64,000 nt of DNA from Pseudomonas mendocina (GCF_003008615.1 NZ_CP027657.1:682001-746000); one strand, 5' to 3'. Counted from the stretch's first letter, positions 16,106 through 25,572 are shown. Numbers and translations: made by a program. The notes: generated by a model from the sequence alone, not told the origin.

Positions 16106-16900
16106 TTAGAAACCCGCGGCGACGTCCCGCAACAGCGCCGGTGCGGCACCACGCTCCATCACGATGCCTTCGAGCCCCAGCAGGTCGCCCAGATCCGAAT
16201 AGATGCCCCGGCCACGCTCGCTGACCTGCTTTTCGCTACCGTCGGCGCACAACAGTCGATAGTCGAAAGCGAACGGCCGTGACTCGCGCAACGCCTCCTG
16301 CACGCCGCGCCAGACCCGCTCACGATCAGCAGGGTGGATCAGCCCATTGAAGGTCAGACTCTGACTGTCGACCAGACGCTGCGCAGCGTAGCCGGTCAGT
16401 TCCAGGCACCCCGCACTGACGTACTCCATGCTCCAGTTACGGTTGTTGCGGCAGCGATAGACCATCAGCGGCAGGCCATCGAGCAGGTTGCTCAGGCTGC
16501 GATGGCGCGCCTGCAACTGCTGATGCTCGGGCATCTGCGCGCTGATATCGGCCAGGCTGGCGACGAAGCCATCTCCGTGCCGCGCCAGGCGAATCTCGAC
16601 CCAACGCAATTCTCCCGTGCGATTCATGTAGCGCAGGCTGCCCACCCAGGGTGCCTCTCCATCCCGCAGGCTGTGCAAACCGAGCTGCCACAAGGGGCGA
16701 TCCTCGATATGCAGAAACTGGCTGTGCTCGGCCTGCTGGCAATCGCGCAGCCGGTAGCCACTGAGCAGCTCCCAGCCGCGATTGGCCTGACGTATCAGCC
16801 CAGCGCCATCCAGATGGATCAGCGCAATCGGCAGCGCATCGAAATCCACCGACCGGCTTCCGCCACTCAACGCATCGCGCAGACGTCGCCACCCATTCAT
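16106..16900 (-). CDS. Stand-alone tandem PAS-domain protein, third gene of the two-component operon
   Basis: A 264-residue cytoplasmic protein with two PAS domains. PAS1 spans about 20-120 (FDALPIALIHLDGAGLIRQAN; RWVEIRLARHGDGFVASL). PAS2 spans about 135-255 (LSNLLDGLPLMVYRCRN; SAGCLELTGY; HPADRERVWRGV). No kinase, GGDEF, EAL or HTH domain follows, so it is a sensor or adaptor without its own output. Its ATG overlaps the response-regulator stop (ATGA), with GGAGGG upstream. It probably feeds a signal to the adjacent NarX-like kinase. Confidence 0.8.
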   Translation of the reverse strand: MNGWRRLRDALSGGSRSVDFDALPIALIHLDGAGLIRQANRGWELLSGYRLRDCQQAEHSQFLHIEDRPLWQLGLHSLRDGEAPWVGSLRYMNRTGELRWVEIRLARHGDGFVASLADISAQMPEHQQLQARHRSLSNLLDGLPLMVYRCRNNRNWSMEYVSAGCLELTGYAAQRLVDSQSLTFNGLIHPADRERVWRGVQEALRESRPFAFDYRLLCADGSEKQVSERGRGIYSDLGDLLGLEGIVMERGAAPALLRDVAAGF

Positions 16901-17562
16901 CGACACCCTCCATTGCCCTCGGGCTGGCCGCTGCGATGCGCCCAGGCCGCCAGCTCCAGGCGCGAACGCAGGTTGAGCTTGCTCAGCAGATGCTTCACAT
17001 AGACTTTTACCGTGCCATCGCTGATGCCCAACTGGCGGGCGATCAGCTTGTTGCTGAAGCCCTCGGCGATCAGTGCCAGGGTCTGCCGCTCACGCTCGGT
17101 CAACTCCACGCGTTCGGCCTCCATGGCCGTCTCGCGCTCGCGCAGGCTGCTGGCGAGCAACACCGACAGCGCCGGATCGAGCCGGCCCTGGCCATGCGCG
17201 CAGGCACTCACTGCGGCCAGCAGAGCTTCCGGCTCGCTGTCCTTGAGCAGGTAGCCATCGGCGCCGGCACGCAGGGCGGCGAGCACATCGTCACGCGCTG
17301 CCGAGGCCGTCAGCACCACGACGTTCACCTCGGGCAGATCACGCTTGAACCATTCCAGCGTGGCCAGGCCATCAAGCCCGGGCATATGCAGGTCGAGCAC
17401 CACCATCGCAGGGTTCAGCTCACGCGCCAGACTGATGCCTTCGCTGCCGCTGGAAACGCTACCGATCACCCGGAATTCGCCACTGGATTCGAACAGCTCC
17501 GCCAGGCCGCGGCGGAGCATCGGGTGATCATCGATCAGCAGCAGGTCGAACGGCGTATTCAT
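16897..17562 (-). CDS. NarL/FixJ-family response regulator
   Basis: A 221-residue regulator. The receiver domain has acidic DD at 11-12, phospho-acceptor Asp57 (VVLDLHMPG) and VVLTASAA near 81-88. The C-terminal LuxR-type HTH (LTERERQTLALIAEGFSNKLIARQLGISDGTVKVYVKHLL) spans about 150-195. It overlaps the kinase gene and the PAS gene by 4 nt on each side. The operon is divergent from tmm, 298 bp away, so tmm-tdm is a plausible target. Confidence 0.93.
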   Translation of the reverse strand: MNTPFDLLLIDDHPMLRRGLAELFESSGEFRVIGSVSSGSEGISLARELNPAMVVLDLHMPGLDGLATLEWFKRDLPEVNVVVLTASAARDDVLAALRAGADGYLLKDSEPEALLAAVSACAHGQGRLDPALSVLLASSLRERETAMEAERVELTERERQTLALIAEGFSNKLIARQLGISDGTVKVYVKHLLSKLNLRSRLELAAWAHRSGQPEGNGGCR

Positions 17563-18656
17563 GGCCGACTCCAGCGCAGATGCACCCGTGTGCCGCTACG
17601 CTTCGGCAGCGCCTCGACACTCAGCTCGGCGCCGATCGCAGCCGCACGCTCGCGCATGATGCTCAGGCCGAAGTGACCGCTGTCGGGCAAATCCTCCGGC
17701 AGACCGATGCCGTCGTCGCAGACTTCGACTTCCAGGCCACTGGCGGTCGGCCACAGACGAATACCCACCTGCCGCGCATGCGAGTGCCGCACCACATTGG
17801 CCAGCGCCTCACGCACGATCTGCAGCACCTGCAACTCGCTGTCGGCAGGCAGGCAATTTCCGGGTAGACGGTTGTCCAGGCTGAACACGCAACTGCTGCT
17901 GCGGGCGAACTCCTCCACCGAAGCTTCCAATGCCTGGCGCAGCGTGCGGCCGTCCATGGTCAGTCGCGAGCTGCTGATCAGCTCGCGCACCTGGCGATGC
18001 ACACCCCGCAAGGTATCGCGCAGATCATCGAGCATCACCTCGGCCTGCCTGGCATCGCCTAGCACGCTTTGCAGGCGCGCGCTGCGAATTTGCAGATAGC
18101 CGAGCTGCTGCGCCACCGAGTCGTGAAGTTCACGCGCCAGCACACCGCGCTCGGCGCTCAACTCGCGACGACGCAGGCGGCGATCCTCGGCGAAGGCTTG
18201 CAACACCTCGCCCAGGCGCCGGGCGATATCGCGTAACTGGTTGCGCTGGCCGATACCCGGACGACCGCTGAAACCCACCAGCAGCAGCGCGCTACGCCCT
18301 TCCTCCTGCTGCAGACCGCACAAGGCCTGAAAGCGCCCCTGCTCCAGACAGCTGCGACAGAGTTGCACCACGCCGGGCAACGGCAGCTCTCCAGAATGCT
18401 CGGGACAGCTGGCGCAGGCAGTTCTCTCGCCCAACGCCCGCCAACCCGGCCCTGTGCGTTGCGGCAACAACAGACTGACGTGATCGGCCTGAAGCGCCTG
18501 CTGCAGCTGAGGCAACAATTCCAGCAACGGCCCATCACCGCCGCCCTGCTGCAACAGACGCAGCGGCAGCTCCAGCAGCGTCTGTCGATAGGCCGGGGAC
18601 GCAGCGGGTCGAGGCTGTCGCTCGAGCAGCAGGGTGCGCAGCAGCAACTGGATCAT
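17559..18656 (-). CDS. NarX-like soluble histidine kinase with a cysteine cluster
   Basis: A 365-residue HisKA_3 kinase without membrane helices. The N-terminal GAF-like region (about 40-155) contains five cysteines, at 81, 84, 100, 103 and 113, in CASCP, LCRSC and LCGL. Phospho-acceptor His178 is in ARELHDSVAQQLG. The HATPase has an N box (REALANVVRHSHA) and a G1 box (CDDGIGLPEDL). The start at 18656 has GGAGG five bases upstream. The Cys pattern resembles a metal or Fe-S site, as in NreB or NarX, suggesting redox or oxygen sensing. A TTTC-N7-GAAA operator lies 89 bp upstream. Confidence 0.88.
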   Translation of the reverse strand: MIQLLLRTLLLERQPRPAASPAYRQTLLELPLRLLQQGGGDGPLLELLPQLQQALQADHVSLLLPQRTGPGWRALGERTACASCPEHSGELPLPGVVQLCRSCLEQGRFQALCGLQQEEGRSALLLVGFSGRPGIGQRNQLRDIARRLGEVLQAFAEDRRLRRRELSAERGVLARELHDSVAQQLGYLQIRSARLQSVLGDARQAEVMLDDLRDTLRGVHRQVRELISSSRLTMDGRTLRQALEASVEEFARSSSCVFSLDNRLPGNCLPADSELQVLQIVREALANVVRHSHARQVGIRLWPTASGLEVEVCDDGIGLPEDLPDSGHFGLSIMRERAAAIGAELSVEALPKRSGTRVHLRWSRP

Positions 18657-18745
18657 CCGGCCTCCACGGACAAGGAATCGCTCTGGATCGAGCAAGTTCC
18701 ATGCCCTGGCAGGACGCAGACAAAAACCACTGATAAGAAACAATA

Positions 18746-18760
18746 TTTCCCAAAAAGAAA
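18746..18760. promoter_or_regulatory. Methylated-amine operator candidate, site 1 (kinase side)
   Basis: TTTC-CCAAAAA-GAAA fits the dyad shared by the methylated-amine loci. It lies 89 bp upstream of the kinase start and within the intergenic region shared with tmm. Confidence 0.65.
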
Positions 18761-18832
18761 TAACCCTCCTCTCCCGCGCGCACCATCAGAAGGCCGCCGC
18801 GCCCCTCCGCAGAGCATGTTGAGCCACGCGAC

Positions 18833-18848
18833 TACCTCCAAGGAGGTA
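18833..18848 (+). promoter_or_regulatory. Palindrome containing a perfect Shine-Dalgarno and anti-SD upstream of tmm
   Basis: TACCTCC-AA-GGAGGTA is an exact palindrome. Its right arm is part of AAGGAGGT, an ideal SD seven bases before the ATG of a 12-codon frame. The left arm would sequester that SD in RNA only if the 2-nt loop is relaxed, so a DNA operator is equally possible. Confidence 0.5.
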
Positions 18849-18854
18849 TCCCCA

Positions 18855-18893
18855 ATGAGCGAGTTGCGACTGGGCATCGAGCCAGTAAGGTAA
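18855..18893 (+). CDS. Possible 12-residue leader peptide upstream of tmm
   Basis: ATG at 18855 follows an ideal SD (AAGGAGGT at 18840-18847) with a 7-nt spacer. The frame encodes MSELRLGIEPVR and stops with TAA at 18891-18893, 61 bp before tmm. The peptide has no obvious attenuator run of a single amino acid. The stop codon abuts operator site 2. It is either a true leader or a remnant of a 5' gene; the SD quality argues that it is translated if transcribed. Confidence 0.4.
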   Translation: MSELRLGIEPVR

Positions 18894-18907
18894 TTCCCAA
18901 TAGGAAA
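18893..18907. promoter_or_regulatory. Methylated-amine operator candidate, site 2 (tmm side)
   Basis: ATTC-CCAATAG-GAAA differs from the TTTC-N7-GAAA dyad by one base and lies 47 bp upstream of tmm. Overlapping AT-rich symmetry (AGGAA/TTCCT at 18902-18918) extends it to the right. Confidence 0.68.
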
Positions 18908-18954
18908 TTTAAATTCCTGAAATTACACATACGATTTCATACGGGAGATTCAGC

Positions 18955-20325
18955 ATGACCACTCGCATCGCCATCATCGGCGCCGGCCCCTGCGGCCTGG
19001 CTCAGCTCCGTGCCTTCCAGTCCGCCGCGGCCAAGGGCGCGGAGCTTCCCGAGCTGGTCTGCTTTGAAAAGCAGAGCGACTGGGGCGGCATGTGGAACTA
19101 CACCTGGCGCACCGGCCTGGACGAGCACGGCGAACCGGTGCACGGCAGCATGTACCGCTACCTGTGGTCGAACGGGCCGAAGGAGTGCCTGGAGTTCGCC
19201 GACTACACCTTCGACGAGCACTTCGGCCGCCCGATGGGCTCCTATCCGCCACGTGAAGTGCTGTGGGACTACATCAAGGGGCGCGTCGAAAAGGCCGGCG
19301 TGCGCAAGTACATCCAGTTCAACACTGCCGTGCGCGGGGTGAGCTTCGACGAGGCCAGCGGCCAGTTCGACGTGACCGTGCACAGCTATGACCGCGACCT
19401 CACCCGCACCGAGCGCTTCGACTACGTGGTGGTCGCCAGCGGCCACTTCTCCACGCCCAACGTGCCTTACTTCGAGGGTTTCGAGAGCTTTGCCGGGCGC
19501 GTGCTGCATGCCCACGACTTCCGCGACGCCCTGGAATTCAAGGGCAAGGACGTGCTGATCGTCGGCGCCAGCTACTCGGCCGAGGACATCGGCTCGCAGT
19601 GCTATAAATACGGCGCGCGCTCGATCACCAGTTGCTATCGCAGCGCGCCGATGGGCTACAAGTGGCCGGAGAACTGGGAGGAAAAACCGCTGCTCACGCA
19701 CGTCTCGGGCAGCACGGCCTTCTTCGCCGACGGCTCCAGCAAGCACATCGACGCCATCGTTCTGAGCACCGGCTACAAGCACCACTTCCCCTTCCTGGCC
19801 GAGAACCTGCGGCTCAAGACCGACAACCGCCTGTGGCCGCTGAACCTGTTCAAAGGCGTGTTCTGGGAGGACAACCCGAAGCTGGTCTACCTCGGCATGC
19901 AGGATCAGTGGTACAGCTTCAACATGTTCGATGCCCAGGCCTGGTACGCCCGTGACGTGATCCTCGGACGCATCGCCCTGCCCGACCACGCTGCCATGCA
20001 CGCTGAAGATCTGGCCTGGCGCGAAGAAGAACTGACCCTGAAGAACGCCCAGGAGATGTTCGAATTCCAGGGCAAGTACATCCAGACCCTGATCGATGCC
20101 ACCGACTACCCGAGCTTCGACATCGCCGCGGTGAACCAGACCTTCCTCGACTGGAAGCACGACAAGTACGACGACATCATGGGCTACCGCAACAAGTGCC
20201 ACCGCTCGCTGATGACCGGCACCCTGGCCACGCCGCACCACACCTCCTGGCTGGAGGCGCTGGACGACTCGCTCGCCGCCTACCTTTCCGATTCGCCGCA
20301 GACAGCCATAAAAGCCGTTGGCTGA
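18955..20325 (+). CDS. tmm: Trimethylamine monooxygenase (bacterial flavin monooxygenase)
   Basis: A 456-residue FAD/NADPH enzyme that oxidises trimethylamine to trimethylamine N-oxide in the cytoplasm. The FAD loop GAGPCG is at 9-14, the FMO signature region [11 protein letters not shown] near 178-188, and the NADPH loop GASYSAED near 203-210. [21 protein letters not shown] and [14 protein letters not shown] follow characterised Tmm proteins of Roseobacter and Methylocella very closely (from memory). The gene is followed by tdm, which consumes its product. Operator site 2 and a divergent two-component operon lie upstream. Tmm can act on other small amines and sulfides. Confidence 0.95.
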   Translation: MTTRIAIIGAGPCGLAQLRAFQSAAAKGAELPELVCFEKQSDWGGMWNYTWRTGLDEHGEPVHGSMYRYLWSNGPKECLEFADYTFDEHFGRPMGSYPPREVLWDYIKGRVEKAGVRKYIQFNTAVRGVSFDEASGQFDVTVHSYDRDLTRTERFDYVVVASGHFSTPNVPYFEGFESFAGRVLHAHDFRDALEFKGKDVLIVGASYSAEDIGSQCYKYGARSITSCYRSAPMGYKWPENWEEKPLLTHVSGSTAFFADGSSKHIDAIVLSTGYKHHFPFLAENLRLKTDNRLWPLNLFKGVFWEDNPKLVYLGMQDQWYSFNMFDAQAWYARDVILGRIALPDHAAMHAEDLAWREEELTLKNAQEMFEFQGKYIQTLIDATDYPSFDIAAVNQTFLDWKHDKYDDIMGYRNKCHRSLMTGTLATPHHTSWLEALDDSLAAYLSDSPQTAIKAVG

Positions 20326-20333
20326 AGGGAAAC

Positions 20334-20410
20334 GGTGCGCACAGCCTAGACGGCCCCGCGACACCCTACGTCGCAGTGTGCACGCCCCCCTAGGGTGCGC
20401 CGTGCGCACC
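20334..20410. repeat. Palindromic repeat B1, between tmm and tdm
   Basis: The left part starts GGTGCGCACAGCCTAGACGG and the right part is TAGGGTGCGCCGTGCGCACC. The outer TAGGGTG/CACCCTA and GTGCGCAC arms can pair. The left part recurs nearly unchanged at 50407. Confidence 0.85.
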
Positions 20411-20434
20411 GAAAAAAGAACCAAGGTGCCTTGC

Positions 20435-22780
20435 ATGCAGATGCCCGTGATTTCCCGGCCGCACGAGCCGGCGCTATTCGCTCGAACGCCTGGAGTGGAA
20501 CGTCACCGCGTCGCCCCGGGCGGCCTGACAGTAGTCGCTCTGGAACCCGGTGACCGCATCGAGGTGATCGATATCGAAGGCGACCAACACGCCGAGCTGC
20601 TGGCCTTCACCGAGGACGGCCGTGAAGCGCTAGCGGCGCTCGGCCTGCTGTCCAGCCCCGGCGCCAACTTCATAGGCCGCCTGCTCAGCGACGGCAGCCG
20701 CGAGTCGCAGCACGTCGCCAACGGTCTGCTCAAACACCATATCGACTCACGCCACCTGCCCACGGCCGCACGCCTATGGCCAGACGGCACGCCAGCCGGT
20801 CATCAGGTGAAACTGCAGGCCAACGCAGCCCTGCTGCTGATCGTTGCCGCCCCCGGCGGACAGACGGCGGTGGACAGCCAGCAGCGCGCCAGCGAGTTGC
20901 GCCTGCTGATCCACCGCGCCAACCCATCGAGCCTGCTGATTCCAACCCTGCCGACGCCGCTGGGCGAAGTGCTCGACGAATTCACCATCAGCCCCGGCAG
21001 CGCCCGCGACTATGTGGTCGGTGCCGGCCAGTACATCCAGGTGATCGACGTCGCCGGCCGGCAATGCTCGGACTTCGTCGCCTTCGACCGGCGCGGCCTC
21101 GATGCCGGTCGCGAGATCGACCTTGACCCCACCGTCACCCGCACCCTGAACGGCAACGCCTATCCCGGCCCCGGCCTGTTCAGCAAGTTCTTCGACCGCG
21201 ACATGCAGCCGATGCTGGAGGTGCTGCGCGACACCGTCGGCCGCCATGACACCTTCGCCCTGGCCTGCACCGCACGCTATTACGAGGCGCAGGGTTACTT
21301 CGGCCACGCCAACTGCAGCGACAACATCAGTCGCGCCCTGCAAGGCCATGGTGTGCAGGGCCGTCGGGGCTGGCCGGCGATCAACTTCTTCTTCAACACC
21401 GGGGTCGATGCGCACCAGCAGTTGACTCTGGACGAGCCCTGGTCGCGCCCCGGCGACTATGTGCTGTTGCGCGCCATGAACGATCTGGTGTGCGCCAGCA
21501 GTTCCTGCCCGGACGACATCGACCCGGCCAACGGCTGGAACCCCACCGACATCCACATTCGCGTGTATTCCGACAAGGAGCGCTTCAGTATCGCCATGGC
21601 CAACCGCAAAACGCCCGACGCCGACCCGGTGCTGACCCGCGAAAGCGGCTTCCATCCGGGCACTTCCGCCCTCACCCGCCACTTCATCGATTATCGCGGC
21701 TGGTGGACGCCCACCCAGTTCGACGGTTACGGCACGCTGGCCGAATACCACGCCTGCCGCGAACGGGTGGCGGTGATGGATCTGTCTGCCCTGCGCAAGT
21801 TCGAGGTGCTCGGCCCCGACGCCGAAGCCCTGCTCAACTACTGTCTGACCCGCGACGTGCGCAAGCTGGCGGTCGGTCAGGTGGTGTACAGCGCCATGTG
21901 CTATGAGCACGGCGGCATGCTCGACGACGGCACGCTGCTGCGTCTTGGCGCGGATGCGTTCCGCTGGATCGGTGGCGAGGATCTCGGCGGCGAATGGCTG
22001 CGCCAGCAGGCCGAGAAACTGGGCATGAAGGTGTGGATCAAATCCGCCTCCGAGCAGATCCACAACATCGCCGTGCAGGGCCCGCTGAGCCGCGAACTGC
22101 TGCGGCAGATGATCTGGACACCAGGCACCCAGCCGCCGTTGGAAGAGCTGGGCTGGTTTCGTTTTCTGGTCGGCCGCCTGGACGACTACAACGGCATTCC
22201 ACTGATGGTCTCGCGCACCGGCTACACCGGCGAGCTGGGCTATGAAATCTGGTGCCATCCAGGCGATGCCATGCAAGTCTGGAAGCGCCTCTGGCAACTT
22301 GGCGAACCGCTCGGCCTGGCACCCCTCGGCCTGCACGCGCTGGACATGCTGCGCATTGAGGCAGGCCTGATCTTTGCCAGCTACGAGTTCAGCGACCAGA
22401 CCGATCCGTTCGAGGCCGGTATCGGTTTCTGCGTGCCCCTGAAGAGCAAGCAGGAGGATTTCATCGGCCGCGAAGCACTGCTACGGCGCAAGGAACATCC
22501 GATGCATCGGCTGGTTGGGCTGGAGCTGGAAGGCAACGAGCCGGCTGCCCATGGCGATTGCGTGCATGTCGGCCGCGCCCAGGTCGGGGTGATCACCAGC
22601 GCCACGCGCTCGCCGGTGCTGGGCAAGAACATCGCCCTGTGCCGCCTGGCGGTCGATTACTGCACGCCAGGCACCCGCGTGGAGATCGGCAAGCTCGATG
22701 GTCAGCAGAAACGCATCGGCGCCACCGTCGCTGCCGGCACCGTGGCTTATGACCCGGACAAGAGCCGGGTCAGGGCCTGA
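20435..22780 (+). CDS. tdm: TMAO demethylase (DUF1989 + GcvT fusion)
   Basis: A 781-residue two-part enzyme that cleaves trimethylamine N-oxide to dimethylamine and formaldehyde, with the C-terminal part able to pass the one-carbon unit to tetrahydrofolate. The N-terminal half carries DUF1989-type modules with VIDVAGRQCSDF (Cys near 211) and GYFGHANCSDNI (Cys near 292), likely part of the metal site. From about 405 an aminomethyltransferase domain follows (HFIDYRGWWTPTQFDGYG; VSRTGYTGELGYEIW). This architecture matches Methylocella Tdm. The start at 20435 has AAGGTG upstream; ATG at 20441 is possible. tmm precedes it, separated by a repeat. Confidence 0.94.
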   Translation: MQMPVISRPHEPALFARTPGVERHRVAPGGLTVVALEPGDRIEVIDIEGDQHAELLAFTEDGREALAALGLLSSPGANFIGRLLSDGSRESQHVANGLLKHHIDSRHLPTAARLWPDGTPAGHQVKLQANAALLLIVAAPGGQTAVDSQQRASELRLLIHRANPSSLLIPTLPTPLGEVLDEFTISPGSARDYVVGAGQYIQVIDVAGRQCSDFVAFDRRGLDAGREIDLDPTVTRTLNGNAYPGPGLFSKFFDRDMQPMLEVLRDTVGRHDTFALACTARYYEAQGYFGHANCSDNISRALQGHGVQGRRGWPAINFFFNTGVDAHQQLTLDEPWSRPGDYVLLRAMNDLVCASSSCPDDIDPANGWNPTDIHIRVYSDKERFSIAMANRKTPDADPVLTRESGFHPGTSALTRHFIDYRGWWTPTQFDGYGTLAEYHACRERVAVMDLSALRKFEVLGPDAEALLNYCLTRDVRKLAVGQVVYSAMCYEHGGMLDDGTLLRLGADAFRWIGGEDLGGEWLRQQAEKLGMKVWIKSASEQIHNIAVQGPLSRELLRQMIWTPGTQPPLEELGWFRFLVGRLDDYNGIPLMVSRTGYTGELGYEIWCHPGDAMQVWKRLWQLGEPLGLAPLGLHALDMLRIEAGLIFASYEFSDQTDPFEAGIGFCVPLKSKQEDFIGREALLRRKEHPMHRLVGLELEGNEPAAHGDCVHVGRAQVGVITSATRSPVLGKNIALCRLAVDYCTPGTRVEIGKLDGQQKRIGATVAAGTVAYDPDKSRVRA

Positions 22781-22794
22781 CGCCGGCATGTCGC

Positions 22795-22863
22795 CGTAGG
22801 GTACGCCGTGCGCACAGAACCAAGCTGTGTCGAGCCCGGTGGTGCGCACGGCGCACCCTACGG
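22795..22863. repeat. Palindromic repeat B2, downstream of tdm
   Basis: Two 21-bp arms, at 22795-22815 and 22843-22863, pair with one mismatch around the core CGCCGTGCGCA/TGCGCACGGCG. It could act as a 3' mRNA-stabilising or terminating hairpin, although no T-run follows. Confidence 0.85.
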
Positions 22864-22972
22864 GCTGACACATGCAGTAGGACGCGGCTCTTGGAAAGAG
22901 AATTGCTAGGGAACCGGGTAGCAGCTGCCAATCAGGAGGGCAGCGCTCAACGACCCCGAGGAGGATCGGCCG

Positions 22973-23959
22973 ATGTGGTTCAGCAATACGCCCCGAAACC
23001 TGGCCAATGAACTCAACCAGTGGCTCGAGCACCTGCTCAGCCAGCGCACGCCGGCAACGGCTCGCCCGCACCTGCAGCAACAGCCGCAGTTGCTCGGCAG
23101 CCTGGAACGCCTGCAGCGTGACTGGGAGGAGCTGCAGCGCATTCGCCAGCACAGCGAACAACAGCCACCCGCGCCCTGTACCGCCGATGATTACGCGGCG
23201 CTGCAACAGCGGCTGGCCCAGGCCGAACGGCAATGTGCGCAGCTTGAAGACGAGCTGCGCGCCAGTCACGCACAGAATCAGGACGTCGCGACCGAGCGCG
23301 CCCATTGGGAAGAGGAGCGCCAGGTCTGGGAACTGACCAAGCGCACCCTGACCGAGGGCTGCTGGGCAATGAACGTAGTCAACGGCGACCCGGATCACCC
23401 GCAGAACCTGATCCGCTGGTCCGAACAGTTCCGCGAGCTGATCGGCTACAGCCGCGCCGAATTCCCCGACGGCTGGGACAGCTATTTCCAGGTGGTCAAC
23501 CCGGACGATCTGAAAGCGGTGATGCAGGCCTTCAATGCCTCGATGGTGGACAAGAGCGGCGACGGTTTCTACGCCGTGGAATACCGCATGCGCCACAAGA
23601 CCCGTGGCGAAGTCTGGTATCGCGAGCGTGGCCGCTGCCTGCGCGATGCCCAGGGCAAGCTGACTTACGTCACTGGCGCGGTACGCGAAATCAGCGACGA
23701 GAAGGCCGCCGCCAGCATGCACGAACGCGAGCAGGCCAGCATCCAGGCCACTTATGGGCAGATCGCCCAGGTCGCCGGGGTGATCAAGGGCATCGCCGAA
23801 CAGACCAACCTGCTGGCCTTGAACGCCGCCATCGAAGCCGCCCGCGCCGGTGAGCAGGGCCGCGGTTTCGCGGTGGTCGCCGACGAGGTGCGCAACCTGG
23901 CGCGGCGCACCCAGGAATCGGTGCAGCAGATTCAAGGCATGTTGCAGAAGAACATCTGA
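22973..23959 (+). CDS. Soluble PAS-containing chemoreceptor-like protein with a shortened signalling domain
   Basis: A 328-residue cytoplasmic protein. Residues 1-125 are coiled-coil-rich ([20 protein letters not shown]). A PAS domain spans about 130-245 ([38 protein letters not shown]). The C-terminus holds only the hairpin tip of an MCP ([34 protein letters not shown], with each half short) and ends soon after it. It has no transmembrane helix and no methylation bundle of normal length. It starts 192 bp after tdm on the same strand, separated by repeat B2. Confidence 0.82.
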   Translation: MWFSNTPRNLANELNQWLEHLLSQRTPATARPHLQQQPQLLGSLERLQRDWEELQRIRQHSEQQPPAPCTADDYAALQQRLAQAERQCAQLEDELRASHAQNQDVATERAHWEEERQVWELTKRTLTEGCWAMNVVNGDPDHPQNLIRWSEQFRELIGYSRAEFPDGWDSYFQVVNPDDLKAVMQAFNASMVDKSGDGFYAVEYRMRHKTRGEVWYRERGRCLRDAQGKLTYVTGAVREISDEKAAASMHEREQASIQATYGQIAQVAGVIKGIAEQTNLLALNAAIEAARAGEQGRGFAVVADEVRNLARRTQESVQQIQGMLQKNI

Positions 23960-24204
23960 ATTACGACCCATTTTCAGGCGTGATACCGACCGAATGAGCA
24001 CAAACAGGGCATTTTTTAACCAGCTGTTTCAGCCTCGCCGCAGCCACCGGGCGCTCAGCGCAAGACGACTTCTGGCACAGCTATTGCCTATTCACACAAA
24101 GAACTTTTTATAACTACAGATAAATTAAAACCCAGGGCTTAACACTTTCATTTCCACTGCCAATACCGACGAACCTTCATAAGAACAGCATCGAGGATTG
24201 ATTG

Positions 24205-25572
24205 ATGGAAGAGCAGAAGACACCCACTCTGGAAGAGCTACAGGCTCTGATAGAGATGACCAACACCCTGAACATGGAAATGTTCTACTGGTGGTGTACC
24301 GCGCTGATGATCTGCATTCACGCAGGCTTCCTGTCCTACGAGATCGGTGCATCGCGACTGAAGAACGCCCTGGCGGCCGGCGTGAAGAATATTCTCGCCT
24401 TCGGCTTCATCGTACCCAGCGTGTTCCTGCTCGGCTGGGCCGTGTACAACGCCTTCCCGGACGGTCTGGTGCCACGCATGGACGCGCTGATGGCCGGCAT
24501 GCCGTGGAGTCAGTCCATGGGCCCGAACATCCAGGACAACGCCACCGGCATCTTCTGGGGCGCCTTCGCCCTGTTCGCCGCCACCACCGGTTCGATCCTC
24601 TCCGGCGCGATCATCGAGCGTGCACGGATGAGCGCCTTCATCATCATGACCATCGTCCTCGGTGGCTTCCTCTGGCTGCTCGCCGCGGCCTGGGGCTGGC
24701 ACCCGGAAGGCTGGCTGACCGTGAAGTGGGGCTACCATGACGTCGGCGCCGCTGGCGTGGTGCACATGATCGCCGGCTTCTTCGCCCTTGGCGTGCTGAT
24801 CAACCTGGGCGCACGCATCGGCCGCTTCAATGCCGACGGCAGCGCCAACGCCATCGTCGGTCACAGCATGCCGATGAGCGTGGTCGGCCTGATGCTGATC
24901 ATCGTCGGTTTCTTCGGTTTCCTCGGCGGTTGCATCATCTACAACTCCGGCGCGCAGTGGATCAACATCTACGGCCAGCCGACCAACCTCTCGGCCTTCT
25001 CCTTCAACACCCTGATGGGCTTCGCTGGCGGCCTGATCGGCGCTTACCTGACCACTCGCGAACCCTACTGGATGATGTCCGGTGGTCTGGTCGGGATCAT
25101 CTCGGTCGCACCGGGTCTGGATCTCTACCACCCCGGCCTGGCCTACCTGATCGGCATGGGCGTGTCGGCCCTGGCACCGCTGGTCAACAACCTGTTGCTC
25201 AAGTTCAAGCTGGACGACGCGGTCGGCGCCTTCGCCGTACACGGCTTCGGCGGCTTCGCTGGCCTGGTGATCAGCGGCATCTTCCTGGCCGGTTACCCGA
25301 ATGTGAACGGCATGCCGGAAATCAGCTTCTTCGGCCAACTGGGCGGCGCCATCGTCATGGCCGCGCTGGGCTTCATCCCTGGCTACGCGATCTCCTACGC
25401 CCTCAAGCAGGCCGGCATGCTGCGCGTTCCGGCGCACGCCGAAGAGCGCGGTCTCGACCTGACCGAAGTACCGGCCCAGGCCTACCCGGAATGGAGTTCG
25501 ATGTACGGCAGCAGCACCAGCGTCGGCAGCTCCGCGCCCGCCCCGCTGGTTGGCGAAACCAAACCGGCCTGA
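24205..25572 (+). CDS. amt: Amt/MEP family ammonium transporter
   Basis: A 455-residue channel-like transporter with about eleven hydrophobic helices. It should move ammonium, and possibly methylammonium, across the inner membrane. Pore histidines are visible in YHDVGAAGVVHM near 180 and AVHGFGGFAG near 345; GPNIQDNATGIFWGAF and the aromatic-rich N-terminus are typical of a long Amt subgroup. The ATG at 24205 follows a near in-frame TTG. No glnK is adjacent. A conserved-looking 59-residue membrane protein follows at 54 bp. Location downstream of tmm-tdm suggests uptake or recapture of amines or of the ammonium released. Confidence 0.9.
   Translation: MEEQKTPTLEELQALIEMTNTLNMEMFYWWCTALMICIHAGFLSYEIGASRLKNALAAGVKNILAFGFIVPSVFLLGWAVYNAFPDGLVPRMDALMAGMPWSQSMGPNIQDNATGIFWGAFALFAATTGSILSGAIIERARMSAFIIMTIVLGGFLWLLAAAWGWHPEGWLTVKWGYHDVGAAGVVHMIAGFFALGVLINLGARIGRFNADGSANAIVGHSMPMSVVGLMLIIVGFFGFLGGCIIYNSGAQWINIYGQPTNLSAFSFNTLMGFAGGLIGAYLTTREPYWMMSGGLVGIISVAPGLDLYHPGLAYLIGMGVSALAPLVNNLLLKFKLDDAVGAFAVHGFGGFAGLVISGIFLAGYPNVNGMPEISFFGQLGGAIVMAALGFIPGYAISYALKQAGMLRVPAHAEERGLDLTEVPAQAYPEWSSMYGSSTSVGSSAPAPLVGETKPA

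Noticed and set aside
18363..18893. A 176-codon plus-strand frame ending at the short leader
   Set aside because: It is antisense to the kinase gene for most of its length; only its last 12 codons have their own SD and are reported separately.
18937..24001. Long minus-strand frames opposite tmm, tdm and the PAS chemoreceptor
   Set aside because: They mirror strongly conserved plus-strand genes and show only antisense-type composition.
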